Positions 7,803 to 16,616 of a stretch of DNA of 34,164 nt are shown in pieces. The notes below the pieces were generated by a model. That model had not been told where the DNA came from and searched no databases. It saw nothing but the letters and a program-made list of their open reading frames with translations. The DNA is from a virus, in IMG/VR virus record IMGVR_UViG_3300049491_000208, positions 1 to 34,164 of that record. The stretch is one strand, 5' to 3'. Positions within the stretch are counted from its first letter, which is position 1. Every line of letters begins with the position of its first letter. The position numbers and the translations under genes are program-made.

Positions 7803-8209
7803 GGATCTCAGCGAAGTACATCCCGGAGCCGGGGTGGGAGAAGATCGTGGCCGACGCCACCGCGAATGCCCCAGGTGCTCGCGCAGCATGCGCGGCCAAG
7901 GCTGAGGAGGTCGAGGGATCAGCCAAGGCCACCCTGGCAGCCTACGGCAGCACCAAGCGGGCACAGCGGCTCGCCAGCCTCGTCATGGACTGGATGGGCA
8001 CCCTCCCGGTCAAGGACTTCGAGCGCAAGCGCATCGCCAGTGGGTCCGAGATCCCGGTGGCCTTGGTCATCTCGGACAGCAAGTTCTCTCAGGCCGTCGA
8101 GTGGGGCGGTGGGCCCAAGACACCTGCCACCTTCTACATGCTCAACGCAGGCTGGTCTCGAGCGACTGGCGACTGGGAGTTCTCAGCCCGCAGCCGGAGC
8201 GCGTCATGA
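7799..8209 (+). CDS. Neck/minor head-tail connector (gp10-like position)
   Basis: This 136-aa protein is third of the four connector genes, the slot often filled by an HK97 gp10-like neck protein. The N-terminal half is an Ala/Lys-rich helix (residues 15-60). The second half has beta segments and aromatic residues (SQAVEWGGG at about 100-108) leading to a polar tail. The ATG at 7799 overlaps the previous stop, and the TGA overlaps the next ATG. A long in-frame extension upstream to 7361 runs across two other genes and is rejected. Confidence 0.6.
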   Translation: MRISAKYIPEPGWEKIVADATANAPGARAACAAKAEEVEGSAKATLAAYGSTKRAQRLASLVMDWMGTLPVKDFERKRIASGSEIPVALVISDSKFSQAVEWGGGPKTPATFYMLNAGWSRATGDWEFSARSRSAS

Positions 8210-8598
8210 TTGACCACGTGACGGAGCTGGTGGCATGGCTCAACGCAGACTTGGAGGTCGGTGTTGAGGGGTTCAACGTCGTCGGCCTCCGCATCCCGCA
8301 GGGGACCGAGCCTCCGCTGGTCCTGGTCTCTGCGGTGAACGAGATCCCCAGCACGTCCCCACAGACCGGGTGGTGGCGGACTCTGCTGGCCCTAGACTTC
8401 CATTCGGAAGACACGGGTGCCTCCCGCGAGATGGCCTATCATGTCGCCAAGAGGCTCCCCGAGTACGTCGGGATCCACGGAACCGCCGTGGTGACCGATT
8501 GCCAGGTGGTGACCAACCAGCCCATCGTAGATGATGGTTGGACGCCGACCCGGTTTCGCCAGATCGTGACCGTCGAAGTGACGGCACGGGAACCTTAG
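8206..8598 (+). CDS. Tail terminator / tail completion protein
   Basis: This 130-aa protein immediately precedes the major tail protein, the usual place for the protein that caps the tail tube and joins it to the neck. It has alternating helix and strand segments: an N-terminal helix (MIDHVTELVAWLNADL), a Trp-Trp strand near residue 57 and a C-terminal strand (RQIVTVEVTA). This resembles the alpha/beta fold of such proteins. It overlaps the previous gene by ATGA. A rare TAT-CAT codon pair inside it (8437-8442) forms a -10-like hexamer upstream of the major tail gene. Confidence 0.65.
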   Translation: MIDHVTELVAWLNADLEVGVEGFNVVGLRIPQGTEPPLVLVSAVNEIPSTSPQTGWWRTLLALDFHSEDTGASREMAYHVAKRLPEYVGIHGTAVVTDCQVVTNQPIVDDGWTPTRFRQIVTVEVTAREP

Positions 8599-8610
8599 AA
8601 GGAGGTAGCA

Positions 8611-9171
8611 ATGGCGATCGACGGAACTGAGGTTCGCGTTGCCGGAGCAGGTCACGTGTACGTGGCCCCGGCGGGGACGGTCCTCCCCACGGACATCGAG
8701 ACGGCTCTGCCCGCAGCTTGGGTGGACCTCGGGTACGTCACCGAGGACGGGGTCGGCTTCTCGTTCGGACGGGAGACCACGGACCTGAACGCATGGCAGG
8801 GCAGCAAGATCCGTGTCCTGACCACGAGCGAGCCGGTCTCGACGAACTTCGCGCTCATGCAGACCAACGGCGAAGTGCTGAAGGTCGCTCTCGGCGGCGG
8901 CACCATCGCCAAGACGGGGACCGCCCCCGACGAGGTCTTCACCTTCACGCCCCCTGGCAAGGGTGTGAACACCGAGCGCGCCATCTGCATCGAGTTCAAC
9001 GACGGTGATCTCACGTACCGCTACAACATCCCTCGCGCGCAGATCGAGGGCAACGTGGAGTTCACCCTGACGGCCACGGATGCGGTCACGTACCCGCTGA
9101 CCTTCGGCGTGCTCGACGCCGACCCGAAGTACACGATCGTGTCCAACGACCCGAGCATGGGCACGGTCTAG
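8611..9171 (+). CDS. Major tail tube protein
   Basis: This 186-aa protein has the beta-rich layout of siphovirus tail tube subunits: an N-terminal strand (VRVAGAGHVYVAP), a loop with aromatic residues, repeated Thr/Val strands, and a C-terminal strand followed by a short tail. Rings of it stack to form the tail tube. An excellent GAAGGAGG ribosome binding site lies ahead of the ATG, and a strong hairpin follows the gene, both fitting high expression. It sits exactly between the tail terminator and the tail assembly chaperones. At under 200 residues it has no extra Ig-like domain. Confidence 0.88.
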   Translation: MAIDGTEVRVAGAGHVYVAPAGTVLPTDIETALPAAWVDLGYVTEDGVGFSFGRETTDLNAWQGSKIRVLTTSEPVSTNFALMQTNGEVLKVALGGGTIAKTGTAPDEVFTFTPPGKGVNTERAICIEFNDGDLTYRYNIPRAQIEGNVEFTLTATDAVTYPLTFGVLDADPKYTIVSNDPSMGTV

Positions 9172-9180
9172 CACAAGCGT

Positions 9181-9225
9181 GGGAGAGGGCGGCTGTTCGT
9201 GGGGAAGCGCCAGCTGCCCTCTCCC
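9181..9225 (+). terminator. Long hairpin downstream of the major tail gene
   Basis: GGGAGAGGGCGGCTG (9181-9195) pairs with CAGCTGCCCTCTCCC (9211-9225): 15 pairs with a single G-U wobble and a 15-nt loop. No T tract is present. It probably reduces read-through into the chaperone and tape measure genes, which are needed in far fewer copies than tube subunits. Confidence 0.7.
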
Positions 9226-9270
9226 GCACACAACCCAACTACTGGCAGGCTCTGGAAGGGCAGGTACCAA

Positions 9271-9564
9271 ATGGCAATGACCAAGTTCACGATCGTGCGG
9301 GGCGAGGACTCCGAGACCGTGACCATGAAGCCGAAGCACATCCTCCGCATCGAGCGGGAGTACGGGGAATCCGACCCTGTCGAGACCACCTACCTGATGG
9401 CCTGGATGGCATCCGGTTCGGACAAGGCGTTCGACGAGTGGATCGAGGACATCGACGAGATCGTCCCGATCCTCCCGGAGGACCTGGAGGACGTGGAGGT
9501 CCCCCCTACCACCGCCGCATCGCGGCGCTCGCGGTCGCAAGCGGACAGTCCTTCCGGGAGCTAG
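9271..9564 (+). CDS. Tail assembly chaperone (G-type product)
   Basis: This 97-aa protein is made when the ribosome does not shift frame. It lies between the major tail and tape measure genes, the fixed site of the G/GT chaperones that wrap the tape measure during tail assembly. It is acidic (residues 45-77 rich in Asp/Glu), with an N-terminal strand region and a central YLMAWMA helix. The ATG at 9271 is preceded by GGAAGGG and is preferred to an in-frame GTG at 9199, which lies within the hairpin after the tail gene. The last residues after the slip site are a polar tail. Confidence 0.88.
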   Translation: MAMTKFTIVRGEDSETVTMKPKHILRIEREYGESDPVETTYLMAWMASGSDKAFDEWIEDIDEIVPILPEDLEDVEVPPTTAASRRSRSQADSPSGS

Positions 9565-9818
9565 AGCAGGCTGACGAGGAGATGATCGTGGCACTCGAGA
9601 AGGCGGTGAGGGAGCGTGACTCCTGGTCCCGTCCTCTTGAGATGGCAGCACTCACCGCAGAGCTGACCCACGCTCATCTCCTCGCCACGCTCCGGGCCAA
9701 CGGAGCAAAGAACGTCGGCAAGCCTCTCCACATCCCTCGTCCGTGGGACAAGGAGAAGGTCAAGCCCATCCGCATGAGTGAGTTCGTGCGTCGCACCCGA
9801 GGAGGCTCTGATGGCTAG
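9271..9818 (+). CDS. Frameshifted tail assembly chaperone (GT-type product)
   Basis: A -1 slip on C CCC CCT (9501-9507) joins the first 79 residues of the upstream chaperone to 103 residues of the next frame, giving a 182-aa protein. In the new frame the junction reads Pro-Pro-Tyr and continues with a charged helical domain (SFRELEQADEEMIVALEKAV) and a basic tail. GT products recruit tail tube protein to the tape measure, while G products are more abundant. The open frame downstream has no good start of its own, as expected for a frameshift extension. It overlaps the tape measure start by eight bases. Confidence 0.85.
9501..9527 (+). promoter_or_regulatory. Programmed -1 ribosomal frameshift site
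   Basis: The heptamer C CCC CCT (9501-9507) lies with codons CCC and CCT in the original frame, and both can re-pair as CCC after a -1 slip. Five bases later comes a GC hairpin, CGCCGC-ATC-GCGGCG in approximate form (9513-9518 with 9522-9527), at the usual distance for a stimulator. Proline codons are an uncommon choice compared with the A-, G- or T-run sites often seen. Confidence 0.8.
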
Positions 9819-12800
9819 CAAGGGTGTTGGTGGGCTCTACATCTCGGTAGGCGTAGACGCGTCGCAGGCCATCCGCGCGATGGACCTCCTGCACGCCAGG
9901 ATGGCTGCGACAGCGGCTACCATCTCTGCCTCTGAGAGCAAGGCAGCGGAAGCAGCGGCTGGCGGTGCCCGTACTCGAGCCGGCACCGCTGCTGCCGCGT
10001 CGAAGGTGGTCCAGAAGACCTACCGGGATGATGCCAAGGCGGCTGTCGAGTCCGCAGCAGTGCAGGCCAGGGCAGCCAAGGCTGCAGCCTCCGCCCGCAC
10101 TGGCGCTCTCAAGCGTGGCGGCTCGGACTTCCTGACCGCTGGAGCAGCAGGCGTCTCCGGCAACACTGGGTACGCGCTGGCTGGCCTGGGGCAGGGCCTC
10201 ATCAAGCTGACTGGAGCTGCGAAGGGGTCCTCGATGGCCCTTGCGGGGACCGGGGTGGCGGCTGCGGCTCTGGCTGTTGCAGCTATCGCGGCGGAGGCCG
10301 GGGTCCTCTCGCTGACTCTCCAGCTGACTGAGTTCGGGGTCAAGACCGCGGCGAGCTTCCAGACACTCGAGATCCAGCTCGCTGGTCTCCTGGGTGGAGC
10401 GAAGAAGGGTCGCGAGGAGCTGGACTGGCTCCTGGAGCTCGGCAAGACTTCCATCGTCCCCACCGAGTCGCTCATTGCAGCGGACCGCCAGCTGGCCGCA
10501 TTCGGTGTGGAGGCTGAGAAGCAGCGTCGTGGACTGGTGCAGTTCATCTCGGACTTCGGCACCGCGACCTCCGCCACCGAGCAGCAGATCTACTTCCTGT
10601 CGCTGGCCATGGGCCAGGTCGCAGCCCGTGGCAAGGCCGACATGGTCGACCTCAAGCAGCTGGGCAACGCGGGTGTGGTGACCAAGGATGTCTACAAGGC
10701 AGTCGCCTCCGAGATCGGGACCAGCTGGCAGAAGGTGCGGGACGGTGTCAAGGATGGCATCATCACGTCCGACCTGCTCATCAAGGCGGTCCAGAAGATC
10801 GGGCAGGAGTACCAGGGCACTGCGAAGCGGGCAATGCTGTCCACCAACGGCCTCATCTCCAACATCAAGGACATCATCACTGTCGGGATGGGGCGAGCGT
10901 TCGAGGGGCTGAACGAGCGCATCGCTGGGGTGCTCAAGACGATCTCGGACACCGTCAACAAGATTGACTTCTCCCACATCGCCACGGCGGTGGAGACAGT
11001 CATCAGCTACATCTCCGCAGCCCTTGGGGGGATCTCCCAGAACGGGACCGACGCGGTCTACTTCTTCAACAACACGCTGCCGCAGGCCATCAACGTCGCG
11101 GGGGCTGTCCTGGGCGGCTTCATTCGCATCATGCGGACGTGGTGGGAAGTCCTGATGATGCAGTACAACGCGATCGAGGGGATCGTCGCAGCAGCCATCT
11201 GGGGCTTTGCGAAGCTCGGCAGCGCAGCCAGCGACATCATGGACAAGCTGGGGGCCATCTCCGACGAGGAGGGTGCACGCAACCGGGCGTACTGGGACGG
11301 GGTTGTTCGCTCCTCCGAGTCTGCGATGTCCAACGTCGTCAAGGACTTCCAGTCCTCCTATGGCATCATCGCGGACACGTGGCAGCAGCCTCTGTACAAG
11401 ACCCTCTACTTCCAGATCACCCCACTGCAGGCGGCGGTCAACACTGGGCAGGTCCCCAAGGAGGCTCTGCTGCCGCAGACGGACGCGGTCAAGAAGATCC
11501 TCAGCGGGATCGGAGCTGGTGTTGGCGGACATGGCAGCGGGGTCGGTTCGAGCAGCGGTGGTGGCGGGGGCAGCAAGACCAACCCAGCTCTCGAGGCTGC
11601 GAAGAAGCTGATCGAGGTCTGGAAGGATCTCATCGCCACCGCCATCAAGGGTCGCGACGCTCTGGCTGACGCCTTCCGGGTCCCCTTCGCCAAGAAGATC
11701 GTGCAGGGGGGAGGCAAGCCGATCACGGCAGCCTTCACTGCCTTCACGTCCGGCGACGTCAGCACCATCGTCAACCAGTACAAGACCATCAAGCAGGCCC
11801 TGACCGACTTCTACTCGCTGGCAGAGGCCAAGGGTGGCAAGGTGGGCAAGGCCATCAAGAACCAGCGCAAGCAGGACATCGCCTTCCTCAAGGCGCAGAC
11901 CGGCGAGCTGGTCCGGCTGGCGACCGAGGCCGAGCAGATCGGCAAGAAGCTCGAGAAGGCACAGGAGTCCTACGACAGGGTCATCGCCGAGATCGACAAG
12001 CGTCGTACTGAGCTTGGGCAGAAGGTTGCCAAGCAGCAGGCAGCCATCGCTCGGCAGTACGACGGATTCTACACAGCCATCTCCGCTACGGAGGGCACCT
12101 TCACTGAGGGTGCGATCGCCATCGCTGAGCGTGCTCTGGATGCCGCGACGTCCGCCTACGAGTCCGCCCAGGCGAAGCTCGACGAGCTCCGGTCCGCCCG
12201 GGACTCGTTCCTGCAGGAGATGCGTGACGTGGCCTGGAGCTTCGTCAACGACCTCTCCAAGGTCAACGAGGAGATCACCCGGTTCACCCGGCTGGACGAG
12301 ATTGGCAGCTTCTCCTCCACCACGGAGCAGTCGGCCTCCACGGACACCTTCATCGCTGGGCTCAAGGCTCGGCTCGAGGCTCTCAAGAAGTTCGCCTCCG
12401 ACGTTCGCTCCCTGGTCTCCGCTGGGCTCAACAAGGACGTCGTCCAGCAGATCCTGCAGGCGGGGCCGGAGGAGGGCGGCGCGATCGCGTCGGCCCTCGC
12501 TGGGGCCTCCTCCCAGGAGATCGCCGACATCAACGCGGTGCAGGCCGAGCTGGCCCAGGTCATCTCCGGTATGCAGACCGAGGCCTCGGCTGCGTGGTTC
12601 GACGCAGGGATCGCGGCGCAGGAGGCATTCACCGCTCCGCTCAAGGCAGCGATGGAGGCTGCGCAGACCCAGGTCACCGAGCTCACCAGGCAGAAGGACC
12701 TGGCTCTGGGGATCCTGGAGGCGTGGCAGTTCGACCAGAACGCTCTGCTGGACCAGCAGGATGCCGATGCACTGGCACGGTACGAGGTCGAGAAGGCCAA

Positions 12801-13305
12801 CCTCCAGGCGGCTCTGGACGCCAACACCGCTGCCACTGCGAAGGTAGCCAAGGCCATCGACAAGAGGCTGGCTGAGCTCCCGGACACCGCCTACGCACAG
12901 GGCATGTCGACCATCGACGGGCTCATCAAGGGCCTGTCCGACGAGGCCAAGCTGAAGGAGCTCCGGGCTGCAGCACGGGAGATGGCGGAGCAGGTCCGCC
13001 GGACGGTCAACTCGACTCTGGAGATCCACTCCCCGTCTCAGGTGATGGTTCAGTCCGGCTATGCAATCGGCGAAGGGCTGGCCGTAGGGATGGGCCTCTC
13101 CGCCCCTCTCGTAGCCGAGGCAGCTACGGGACTGGCTACTACAGCCGTCGGTACTATCGGGGGCGACGGGGCCTCTCAGGGCGGCGGCGATACCCTCGTG
13201 AAGGTGTACATTGGCGACCAGGAGCTCCGCGACATAGTAGGATACGAGGTGGTCAAGGCCGACCAGCAGGCTGGCAGCTACGTCATGACCGGCAGGAGGC
13301 TCTGA
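9811..13305 (+). CDS. Tape measure protein
   Basis: This is the largest gene, 1164 aa, which sets tail length and is extruded with the DNA at infection. Order: an Ala-rich helical N terminus (1-130); a hydrophobic Ala/Val stretch (about 141-172) that may insert in membrane; and a conserved tape-measure domain (about 190-400). Then come a Gly/Ser linker near 570-590, long coiled-coil regions (about 680-1050), and a typical tail-end motif with HSPSQVM near 1074. No lytic enzyme domain is evident. AGGAGG (9800-9805) supports the ATG at 9811 rather than the earlier in-frame start at 9778. By the usual rule of about 0.15 nm per residue, a tail near 170 nm is inferred. Confidence 0.95.
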   Translation: MASKGVGGLYISVGVDASQAIRAMDLLHARMAATAATISASESKAAEAAAGGARTRAGTAAAASKVVQKTYRDDAKAAVESAAVQARAAKAAASARTGALKRGGSDFLTAGAAGVSGNTGYALAGLGQGLIKLTGAAKGSSMALAGTGVAAAALAVAAIAAEAGVLSLTLQLTEFGVKTAASFQTLEIQLAGLLGGAKKGREELDWLLELGKTSIVPTESLIAADRQLAAFGVEAEKQRRGLVQFISDFGTATSATEQQIYFLSLAMGQVAARGKADMVDLKQLGNAGVVTKDVYKAVASEIGTSWQKVRDGVKDGIITSDLLIKAVQKIGQEYQGTAKRAMLSTNGLISNIKDIITVGMGRAFEGLNERIAGVLKTISDTVNKIDFSHIATAVETVISYISAALGGISQNGTDAVYFFNNTLPQAINVAGAVLGGFIRIMRTWWEVLMMQYNAIEGIVAAAIWGFAKLGSAASDIMDKLGAISDEEGARNRAYWDGVVRSSESAMSNVVKDFQSSYGIIADTWQQPLYKTLYFQITPLQAAVNTGQVPKEALLPQTDAVKKILSGIGAGVGGHGSGVGSSSGGGGGSKTNPALEAAKKLIEVWKDLIATAIKGRDALADAFRVPFAKKIVQGGGKPITAAFTAFTSGDVSTIVNQYKTIKQALTDFYSLAEAKGGKVGKAIKNQRKQDIAFLKAQTGELVRLATEAEQIGKKLEKAQESYDRVIAEIDKRRTELGQKVAKQQAAIARQYDGFYTAISATEGTFTEGAIAIAERALDAATSAYESAQAKLDELRSARDSFLQEMRDVAWSFVNDLSKVNEEITRFTRLDEIGSFSSTTEQSASTDTFIAGLKARLEALKKFASDVRSLVSAGLNKDVVQQILQAGPEEGGAIASALAGASSQEIADINAVQAELAQVISGMQTEASAAWFDAGIAAQEAFTAPLKAAMEAAQTQVTELTRQKDLALGILEAWQFDQNALLDQQDADALARYEVEKANLQAALDANTAATAKVAKAIDKRLAELPDTAYAQGMSTIDGLIKGLSDEAKLKELRAAAREMAEQVRRTVNSTLEIHSPSQVMVQSGYAIGEGLAVGMGLSAPLVAEAATGLATTAVGTIGGDGASQGGGDTLVKVYIGDQELRDIVGYEVVKADQQAGSYVMTGRRL

Positions 13306-14066
13306 TGGCAGTCCCCATTCTCACCGTAGATGGTGACCCTGATCGACACCGGGTGTTCATCATCGTGCAGGCCGACCTCAACTCCCTGGTCACCGTTACC
13401 CGCATCTCCCAGCTGGGGGTCTCCACGGTACGTGGAGCGGTGGACCACCTGATGACGACCGGGGAGGCCATCTTCGTCGACTACGAGCTCCCACAGAACG
13501 TGGAGGTCAGCTACCGTGCGACCTCCACCCCTGGTGGGCCCTCAGCGGAGGTCCCGGCTGGGTCCTTCGACTTCGGCGGCGACGTCATCTTCGACCTCGG
13601 CAAGCCGTGGGCTGGGCTTGTGGTCACGGTGGAGTCCTTCCCACAGCAGGACTACGACATCCCCCGGGACGTCGTCGGCGTCTGGGACCGGCCCGATCCC
13701 ATCGTCGTGTCAGGTGAGCGTCGCCTCCCCTCCGGGATGCTGAACCTCATCACGCTGTCGCTGGGTCAGAAGGGTGCGCTGTCGGACACCCTCTTCACTG
13801 GCAACATCGTCGCCTTCTCCCCGTGGAAGCCGACCTACGGTCTCCCCTCTCCTGCGTACTACAGCGTCGGCAAGGTCACGGAGACCCGGACGTCCCCGCT
13901 GGCCGAGGAGGACTCTCGCCGCTGGGCCCTCGAGGTTCAGCAGGTGTCCGCCCCTCGCTCCACCTACGTGTACCCTGAGGGCACCACCACGTGGCAGCAG
14001 GTGAAGACTGTTGGGCAGTGGTCGGCTCAGCTCGGCAAGCTCTGGTACGAGGTTGCGGGCTTCTGA
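13305..14066 (+). CDS. Distal tail (Dit-like) minor tail protein
   Basis: This 253-aa protein directly follows the tape measure (TGATG overlap), where the distal tail protein that forms the baseplate hub ring is expected. It is beta-rich throughout, with repeated Val/Thr strands, a DFGGDVIFDLG segment near residues 85-95 and an aromatic C-terminal end (LGKLWYEVAGF). No enzymatic motif is visible. The one-base overlap with the next ATG couples the two baseplate genes. Assignment is by order and composition, as this family diverges strongly. Confidence 0.7.
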   Translation: MAVPILTVDGDPDRHRVFIIVQADLNSLVTVTRISQLGVSTVRGAVDHLMTTGEAIFVDYELPQNVEVSYRATSTPGGPSAEVPAGSFDFGGDVIFDLGKPWAGLVVTVESFPQQDYDIPRDVVGVWDRPDPIVVSGERRLPSGMLNLITLSLGQKGALSDTLFTGNIVAFSPWKPTYGLPSPAYYSVGKVTETRTSPLAEEDSRRWALEVQQVSAPRSTYVYPEGTTTWQQVKTVGQWSAQLGKLWYEVAGF

Positions 14067-15202
14067 TGCTGACGGCGAGCGAGGACTTCAAGGCGGCTCT
14101 GCAGTACAGCCACCGTGCCCTCACTCGCGCTGTCCTTCTTGCCCCAGGGACGACCTCAGGCTTCGTGGAGCAGCCACCCATGACACTCGCCTCCGGCAGC
14201 CTCCGGCTGGACGGCACCCGCAACATCTGGCGCTCTGGCAACATCACTGTGGCCCCGGCGGACAGCTACGACCGCGCCACGCTGGGAGACATCGACTCCA
14301 CCTTCCGCATCCGGCTCGAGCGTGGCATCCGCTACCCGAACGGGTCGGAGGAGTGGGTAGTCATAGGCCTGTTTCAGGTCCAGGAGGTCCGCCCCCAGCT
14401 GTCTGCTGGCACCGTCCCCATCACCATCTCCGACCTCGGGTCGCTGGTGGAGGACTTCCCGCTCCCCATCACCTACGTCCCCCAGGACGCACAGAACGTC
14501 TGGATGACGACGGTGAATGCGATCAAAGACCTCGTCAAGCTGGCCATCGTCTGGGACACAATCCCGGGGTGGGACATCGACCCTGGAATCGACCAGGCCG
14601 TGAAGCCCGTCACCAGCACGGTGTTCACAGGCTCCCGCTGGTCCGCGATCCAGGCTCTGGCGGACTCCATCCACGCGGTGGTCTACCCCCAGCCGAACGG
14701 TCGCTGGCGCATCCGGGACACCCGGGCGAACCTTGACCAGCCGCAGCTCTTCATGGAGTCCGGGCGCGAGGGGACCATCGTCGACCTGACCCGCAGCAAC
14801 GACCGCCGGGAACAGTACAACGCCATCCCTCTCCGCTGGGAGTCCCCCTCCATCGGGGGCCTCGTCTTCATCGTCGACTCCGACTCGACGTCTCCGAGCT
14901 TCTGGAACGGGCCGTTCGGCCGCAAGCCCCGGGATGAGGAGAACAACGACCTCATCGTTGGTGAGGGTCAGGCCATCGACGCAGCACGAGCCCTGCTGGA
15001 CCAGTACCGAGGACGGACGAGCTCGCTGTCCTTCACCGCCATCCACAACCCCCTCCTCGAGCCTCTAGACGTCGTGCAGGTGACCACCGGCCTTGGGTCG
15101 GAGATTCACGTCATCGACTCCATACAGTACCCTCTAGACGGGGGCACTATGACATGCCAGACGAGGATCCTCAGGACGGTGGTGAAAGATGCAGTCCTCT
15201 GA
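14066..15202 (+). CDS. Minor tail protein, DUF5047-like
   Basis: This 378-aa protein starts with a helix and strand pattern (SEDFKAALQYSHRALTRAVL) that recalls DUF5047 minor tail proteins of actinophages, in which the N terminus has a similar S-H-R pattern. It occupies the second baseplate slot, where a Tal-like hub or tail tip protein is found. The body alternates beta strands with Trp/Pro loops, with an internal Arg/Asp-rich part near residues 210-260 that may bind partners. The start ATG overlaps the preceding stop. The end overlaps the tailspike gene by fourteen bases. The family match is from memory and not searched. Confidence 0.65.
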   Translation: MLTASEDFKAALQYSHRALTRAVLLAPGTTSGFVEQPPMTLASGSLRLDGTRNIWRSGNITVAPADSYDRATLGDIDSTFRIRLERGIRYPNGSEEWVVIGLFQVQEVRPQLSAGTVPITISDLGSLVEDFPLPITYVPQDAQNVWMTTVNAIKDLVKLAIVWDTIPGWDIDPGIDQAVKPVTSTVFTGSRWSAIQALADSIHAVVYPQPNGRWRIRDTRANLDQPQLFMESGREGTIVDLTRSNDRREQYNAIPLRWESPSIGGLVFIVDSDSTSPSFWNGPFGRKPRDEENNDLIVGEGQAIDAARALLDQYRGRTSSLSFTAIHNPLLEPLDVVQVTTGLGSEIHVIDSIQYPLDGGTMTCQTRILRTVVKDAVL

Positions 15203-16616
15203 CCTGGTCATTGCTGCCGCTGCTCGGAAGGCGATCAACGACACGACGGTCCTCCGCTACGCCTACATCACCGCTGTCTCCGGTCGCAACATTACCGTGG
15301 ACATCGGGGGGCAGCATGTGCCGAACATCCCCTGCATCGGGTCGTTCTACAACCCTGTCGTCGGAGCTCGAGCTTGGCTCGCCATGCAGGGGGCGACCCT
15401 TGTCGCCATCGGCTCGGACGTCGTGGCGCAGCCCGGCACCGGGGCTCCTGGACCTGCTGGGCCTCAGGGCCTTCCGGGGTCGACAGGACCGCAGGGACCC
15501 CAGGGGCTGAAGGGCGACAAGGGAGACACCGGGCCTCAGGGTCCATCAGGCGCTCCTGGCACCGATGGCCACGACGGTCAGAACCTCTACGTCAACGTGC
15601 TGGACCACGGCATCGTCGGGGATGGCATCACGGACTGGGCCGATGAGATCCAGCTACTGCTGGACACGTCCCCCACAGGGTCAACGTTCTTCTTCCCAGC
15701 CGGGACGTACATGATCTCCAAGGGCCTCATCATCCGGCGGGAGTGGACGAACATCCTGGGTGCTGGCCACAACAGCGTCATCAAGCTGATGGCGGTCGTC
15801 ACCAACACCGACATGATCTCGTCGACGGATCTCTGGCGTATCGCGGTCCGCGACATCACCATCGACGCCAACTCCGCTGCCAACCCTCACGCCAACGGCT
15901 TCACCACCTGTCTCCATATCCTCGGCGGAGGGCAGCACCGCTTCACGGACATCCAGATCGTCGGAGGCAACATCGAGGGCATGTACCTCTACAACGTGGA
16001 TGGGGCCTACATCCAGAACATCTTCGCCCACCACAACGGGGCCTTCCGGGTCGACGCCTCGGGCGTGCATCTGGACACTTGCCACGACATCACCGTCTCC
16101 AACGTCATCAGCCGCAACAACGGCTTCCACGGCATCATCCTGTCCACCTGCCAGCGCATCACCATCGGCGTGGTCGACTGCTCCAGCAATGGCTGGAACG
16201 GCATCATGCTTCAGACCGGCTGCAAGTGGATCACCCTGACCGGGGTCATGGTCAACAACAACTTCCGGGGTGTCTTCATCCGGGACTGGACCGACCTCGT
16301 CCAGATGAGCAACGTCACCGGGGTGGACAATGGCACGTCGGCCCTCGTGGTTCTCGACGGCACAAACCTCACCATCGATAACCTTACGGCGGAGACCAAT
16401 AGCGAGTATGCTATCGACCTCCAGGGGGAGTGGGACTCGCTGAAGGCTGGCGGCCTCACCTTCCGGAACAACGGCTGGGGCGAGGTTCGGCAGGCGTACA
16501 CTACGTCCGTGTTCGTCAACACCGACCTCGGAACGGACACTGGCGGCAACGTCGATGGGGGACACCCCGACACCATCTACACGCCGCTCGCGGCTATCGA
16601 CGGAGGAGGAGTCTGA
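15189..16616 (+). CDS. Collagen-linked beta-helix tailspike
   Basis: This 475-aa protein has three parts. Residues 1-84 form a compact attachment domain ending in a hydrophobic strand. Residues 85-132 are sixteen Gly-x-y collagen triplets. Residues 134 to about 450 look like a right-handed parallel beta-helix of the pectate-lyase-3 type: the entry motif VLDHGIVGDGITDWADEIQ is the standard start, then come many short repeats of hydrophobic and Asn/Gly/His residues (for example HDITVSNVISRNNGFHGI). Such spikes bind or cut cell-surface polysaccharide, so this is a likely host-recognition protein, possibly a depolymerase. Active-site residues cannot be placed by eye. A strong GGAGGAG precedes the next gene. 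Confidence 0.85.
   Translation: MQSSDLVIAAAARKAINDTTVLRYAYITAVSGRNITVDIGGQHVPNIPCIGSFYNPVVGARAWLAMQGATLVAIGSDVVAQPGTGAPGPAGPQGLPGSTGPQGPQGLKGDKGDTGPQGPSGAPGTDGHDGQNLYVNVLDHGIVGDGITDWADEIQLLLDTSPTGSTFFFPAGTYMISKGLIIRREWTNILGAGHNSVIKLMAVVTNTDMISSTDLWRIAVRDITIDANSAANPHANGFTTCLHILGGGQHRFTDIQIVGGNIEGMYLYNVDGAYIQNIFAHHNGAFRVDASGVHLDTCHDITVSNVISRNNGFHGIILSTCQRITIGVVDCSSNGWNGIMLQTGCKWITLTGVMVNNNFRGVFIRDWTDLVQMSNVTGVDNGTSALVVLDGTNLTIDNLTAETNSEYAIDLQGEWDSLKAGGLTFRNNGWGEVRQAYTTSVFVNTDLGTDTGGNVDGGHPDTIYTPLAAIDGGGV
15441..15584 (+). repeat. Short collagen-like Gly-x-y tract
   Basis: Sixteen uninterrupted Gly-x-y codon triplets in the tailspike gene, rich in Pro, Gln, Lys and Asp, probably forming a trimeric stalk between the virion-binding head and the beta-helix. 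Confidence 0.85.

Noticed and set aside
9199-9270. Earlier GTG start for the tail chaperone
   Set aside because: It lies inside the hairpin after the major tail gene and lacks a ribosome binding site; the ATG at 9271 has one.
9760-13029. 1089-codon open frame on the minus strand across the tape measure gene
   Set aside because: It is antisense to a clear tape measure gene with coiled-coil and motif evidence. Its product is rich in Leu, Asp, Gly, Val and Arg, as expected from the reverse of a GC-rich gene, and it has no motif or ribosome binding site.
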